The notes under the pieces were generated by a model. It was not told the origin of the DNA and ran no database searches. It worked only from the letters and a program-made list of their open reading frames with translations. Positions 62,476 through 64,000 of a stretch of DNA of 64,000 nt are shown here, in pieces (within the stretch, counting starts at the first letter, position 1; each line of letters starts with the position of its first letter). Origin of the DNA: Cucumis sativus (lineage: Eukaryota > Streptophyta > Magnoliopsida > Cucurbitales > Cucurbitaceae); assembly GCF_000004075.3 (NCBI RefSeq), contig NC_026659.2, forward strand, positions 25,190,272 to 25,254,271, read 5' to 3'. The position numbers and the translations under genes are program-made.

Positions 62476-63846
62476 CACTCAAAAACTCTTCAAAATTCCT
62501 TCAGTATCAAGCAAAATGAAAAACACGCAAAGTCAACTAATTCACCTGCTGAGAAAGAATATGAACAATCCTCCCGAAACTCCCAAAGTTAACTCTTGGG
62601 TCTTCAATTTACCAGCAACTTCAGAGATTGCAATGGCAAAATTTTTGGGTAGTTTATATCTCTTTCTGAAGTTGCTACAAAGACGAAGAAAGTCTTTGGG
62701 TGAAGATCTAATAAAAAAAGACCAAGAAACTAACATGGTTGAACTGTTCAAATTACCACTTTGTCATTGAAAGTAGAGAAGTTTCCTGGTCTCTTTCTCG
62801 GTTTGAATTTGGGTAAAAAAGGGAATTTTCTCAGAAATGATTGAATATTTGATGGTTTAATAACTTGGGTAAGCTTCCAAAATGTATAAATTATAGAAGA
62901 AAATGTATGAGCCAAGGAATAGAGAAAAATGGGTTTAGTCAAAACTTAAAACTCAACTATGATGGCATGTTATTGCATAAGCGATTAATGGGTTTCATAC
63001 GCAATATCATGCGTAAGAAAACTAGATGAAGTTAATAAATCATCCATCATTATAAACTAAGATCAAAACTTTGTTATATGTTTGATGTTGACTTAAATTA
63101 AATATTCTTGCCGACCACTTTATGAATTTCCCTTTTTTCTTTTCATGCTATCTTAAGAAACTTCAAGTGGGAAAATTTCTAGTTCTACCTCCATAAACTT
63201 ATCACAGGTTCATTGTCCATTAACATCAGTTTGAGGTTCAAGTTCAATATACTTGTCAAGATAAATTTTTCTTGTTAATAAATGGAGCTTGATACTCATC
63301 TAAGTATTACATATTTTCTCAAGTAGTGTATAAATTTTTCTAAAAGGTAAAACATAGATGCTAAAATAAGTTTAGCACAATTTGTATAACTTGTTTTTCG
63401 TTAGAATCTCACCCTATTTGTTTTCTATTGTACTAAAAAATCGATAAATTGCAAAATCCATTCAAAGTACAGTTAACAATGGTATAACTTCGTGACTTTT
63501 AATTTTACTTGGTTATTATTTTTCACAAAATTCCTACCCAATTTACTATTAGAACTCTCCTTACTTTTCGCTTTGTTTTTTTTTTTTAGCAAATTGCAAT
63601 AATCACCACGGAAGTAAATGATACTTGCTACAATTACACCATAAATTTTCAATGGTTAAAAATGAACACTAAACTTGTACAAATATTAAAAATTAGACTA
63701 TAAAAGTTGAATTGTTGAATTAATACAAACAATATAATCTATAGAATTATGCAAAGTTTGAAGGTTTAAAATTTTAAATAAATGAAAAGATTCTTGTTAG
63801 AAAAAAGAAAAACCAAGAAAATAAAAAAAAAAAAGAAGAAAAGGAA
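62476..63846. other. RGLG promoter side, AT-rich
   Basis: Upstream of RGLG on the - strand. Short frames between 62540 and 62940 have no recognisable domain and probably lie in its leader and promoter. The rest to 63846 is AT-rich with homopolymers and shows nothing else. Confidence 0.55.
63823..63834 (-). terminator. Pol III oligo-T terminator of the second tRNA-Thr
   Basis: On the - strand a TTTT (63842-63839) and then twelve T (63834-63823) follow the tRNA end, giving a primary and a backup Pol III stop. Confidence 0.7.
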
Positions 63847-63918
63847 TGCCCCCATGCAGGATCGAACTACAGACCTTCAGTTTACAAGACTGACGCTCTA
63901 CCACTGAGCTATAGGGGC
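63847..63918 (-). tRNA. trnT-UGU: tRNA-Thr (UGU anticodon), second copy
   Basis: Identical over all 72 bases to the + strand copy at 44139-44210, with the same cloverleaf and TGT anticodon. The CAA at -5 to -3 is also kept. Upstream sequence shares 17 identical bases (TTAATAACCAAATTAGT, at 63948-63964 here and 44093-44109 there) and CATCAAGA next to the gene. The two copies therefore come from a duplication that included the promoter flank. Confidence 0.95.
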
Positions 63919-64000
63919 TCTTGATGTTAACTACGTTTAATTAAGATACTAATTTGGTTATTAATTCACTACTCATGTCATGTCTCATAAGGTAAATGAT

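Overview
The window is nuclear DNA of a dicot plant. Evidence is the interrupted genes with GT..AG introns, plant-only gene families, an AT-rich background, and many short foldback and MITE-like repeats. Several repeat families (hairpins built on ATATAGCAAAATTTTA, elements ending in GGGAGTGATTTTAAAAT, and elements carrying AAACTAAAATAATTT) resemble those I associate with Cucurbitaceae such as cucumber or melon. That placement is an inference and was not tested by a search. I see no bacterial genes, CRISPR array or virus.

Eight protein-coding genes can be assembled exon by exon, all with closed reading frames. On the + strand: an oxysterol-binding protein-related protein of the PH-containing ORP1 type (4183-10125, 8 exons, 811 aa); a D-cysteine desulfhydrase 2-like PLP enzyme (11337-15996, 7 exons, 487 aa); a TERMINAL EAR1-like Mei2 RNA-binding protein (20771-23430, 5 exons, 659 aa); a full-size ABCB/P-glycoprotein transporter (26500-31127, 7 exons, 1251 aa); an intronless JINGUBANG-like WD40 protein (35490-36827, 445 aa); and the mRNA-export factor GLE1 (start codon at 50310, end 58978, 641 aa). 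On the - strand: a secreted GH5 glycoside hydrolase with a ricin-type lectin tail (46358-44270, 3 exons, 550 aa) and an RGLG-type copine/RING E3 ubiquitin ligase (62475-59614, 11 exons, 433 aa). Two identical tRNA-Thr(UGU) genes face each other across 19.6 kb (44139-44210 + and 63847-63918 -).

The genes form no operon or metabolic cluster; they are unrelated housekeeping and developmental genes. Gaps between them (1-4 kb, 16-20.8 kb, 23.4-26.5 kb, 31.1-35.5 kb, 36.8-44.1 kb, 46.4-48.7 kb, 62.5-63.8 kb) are AT-rich and hold simple repeats, MITE-like elements, a decayed Ty1/copia gag fragment near 18.4 kb and a 37-bp-period minisatellite near 48.2 kb. GLE1 introns have collected a LINE fragment, a probable solo LTR and a MITE.

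The points most worth a second look are the GLE1 start codon that appears to be split by an intron, the inverted tRNA-Thr pair with shared upstream flanks, the + strand tRNA lying where the antisense GH5 3' UTR should run, an upstream ORF whose stop overlaps the ORP start (ATGA), and the near-perfect foldback element in the desulfhydrase gene. I found no clear candidate for a wholly new biological system.
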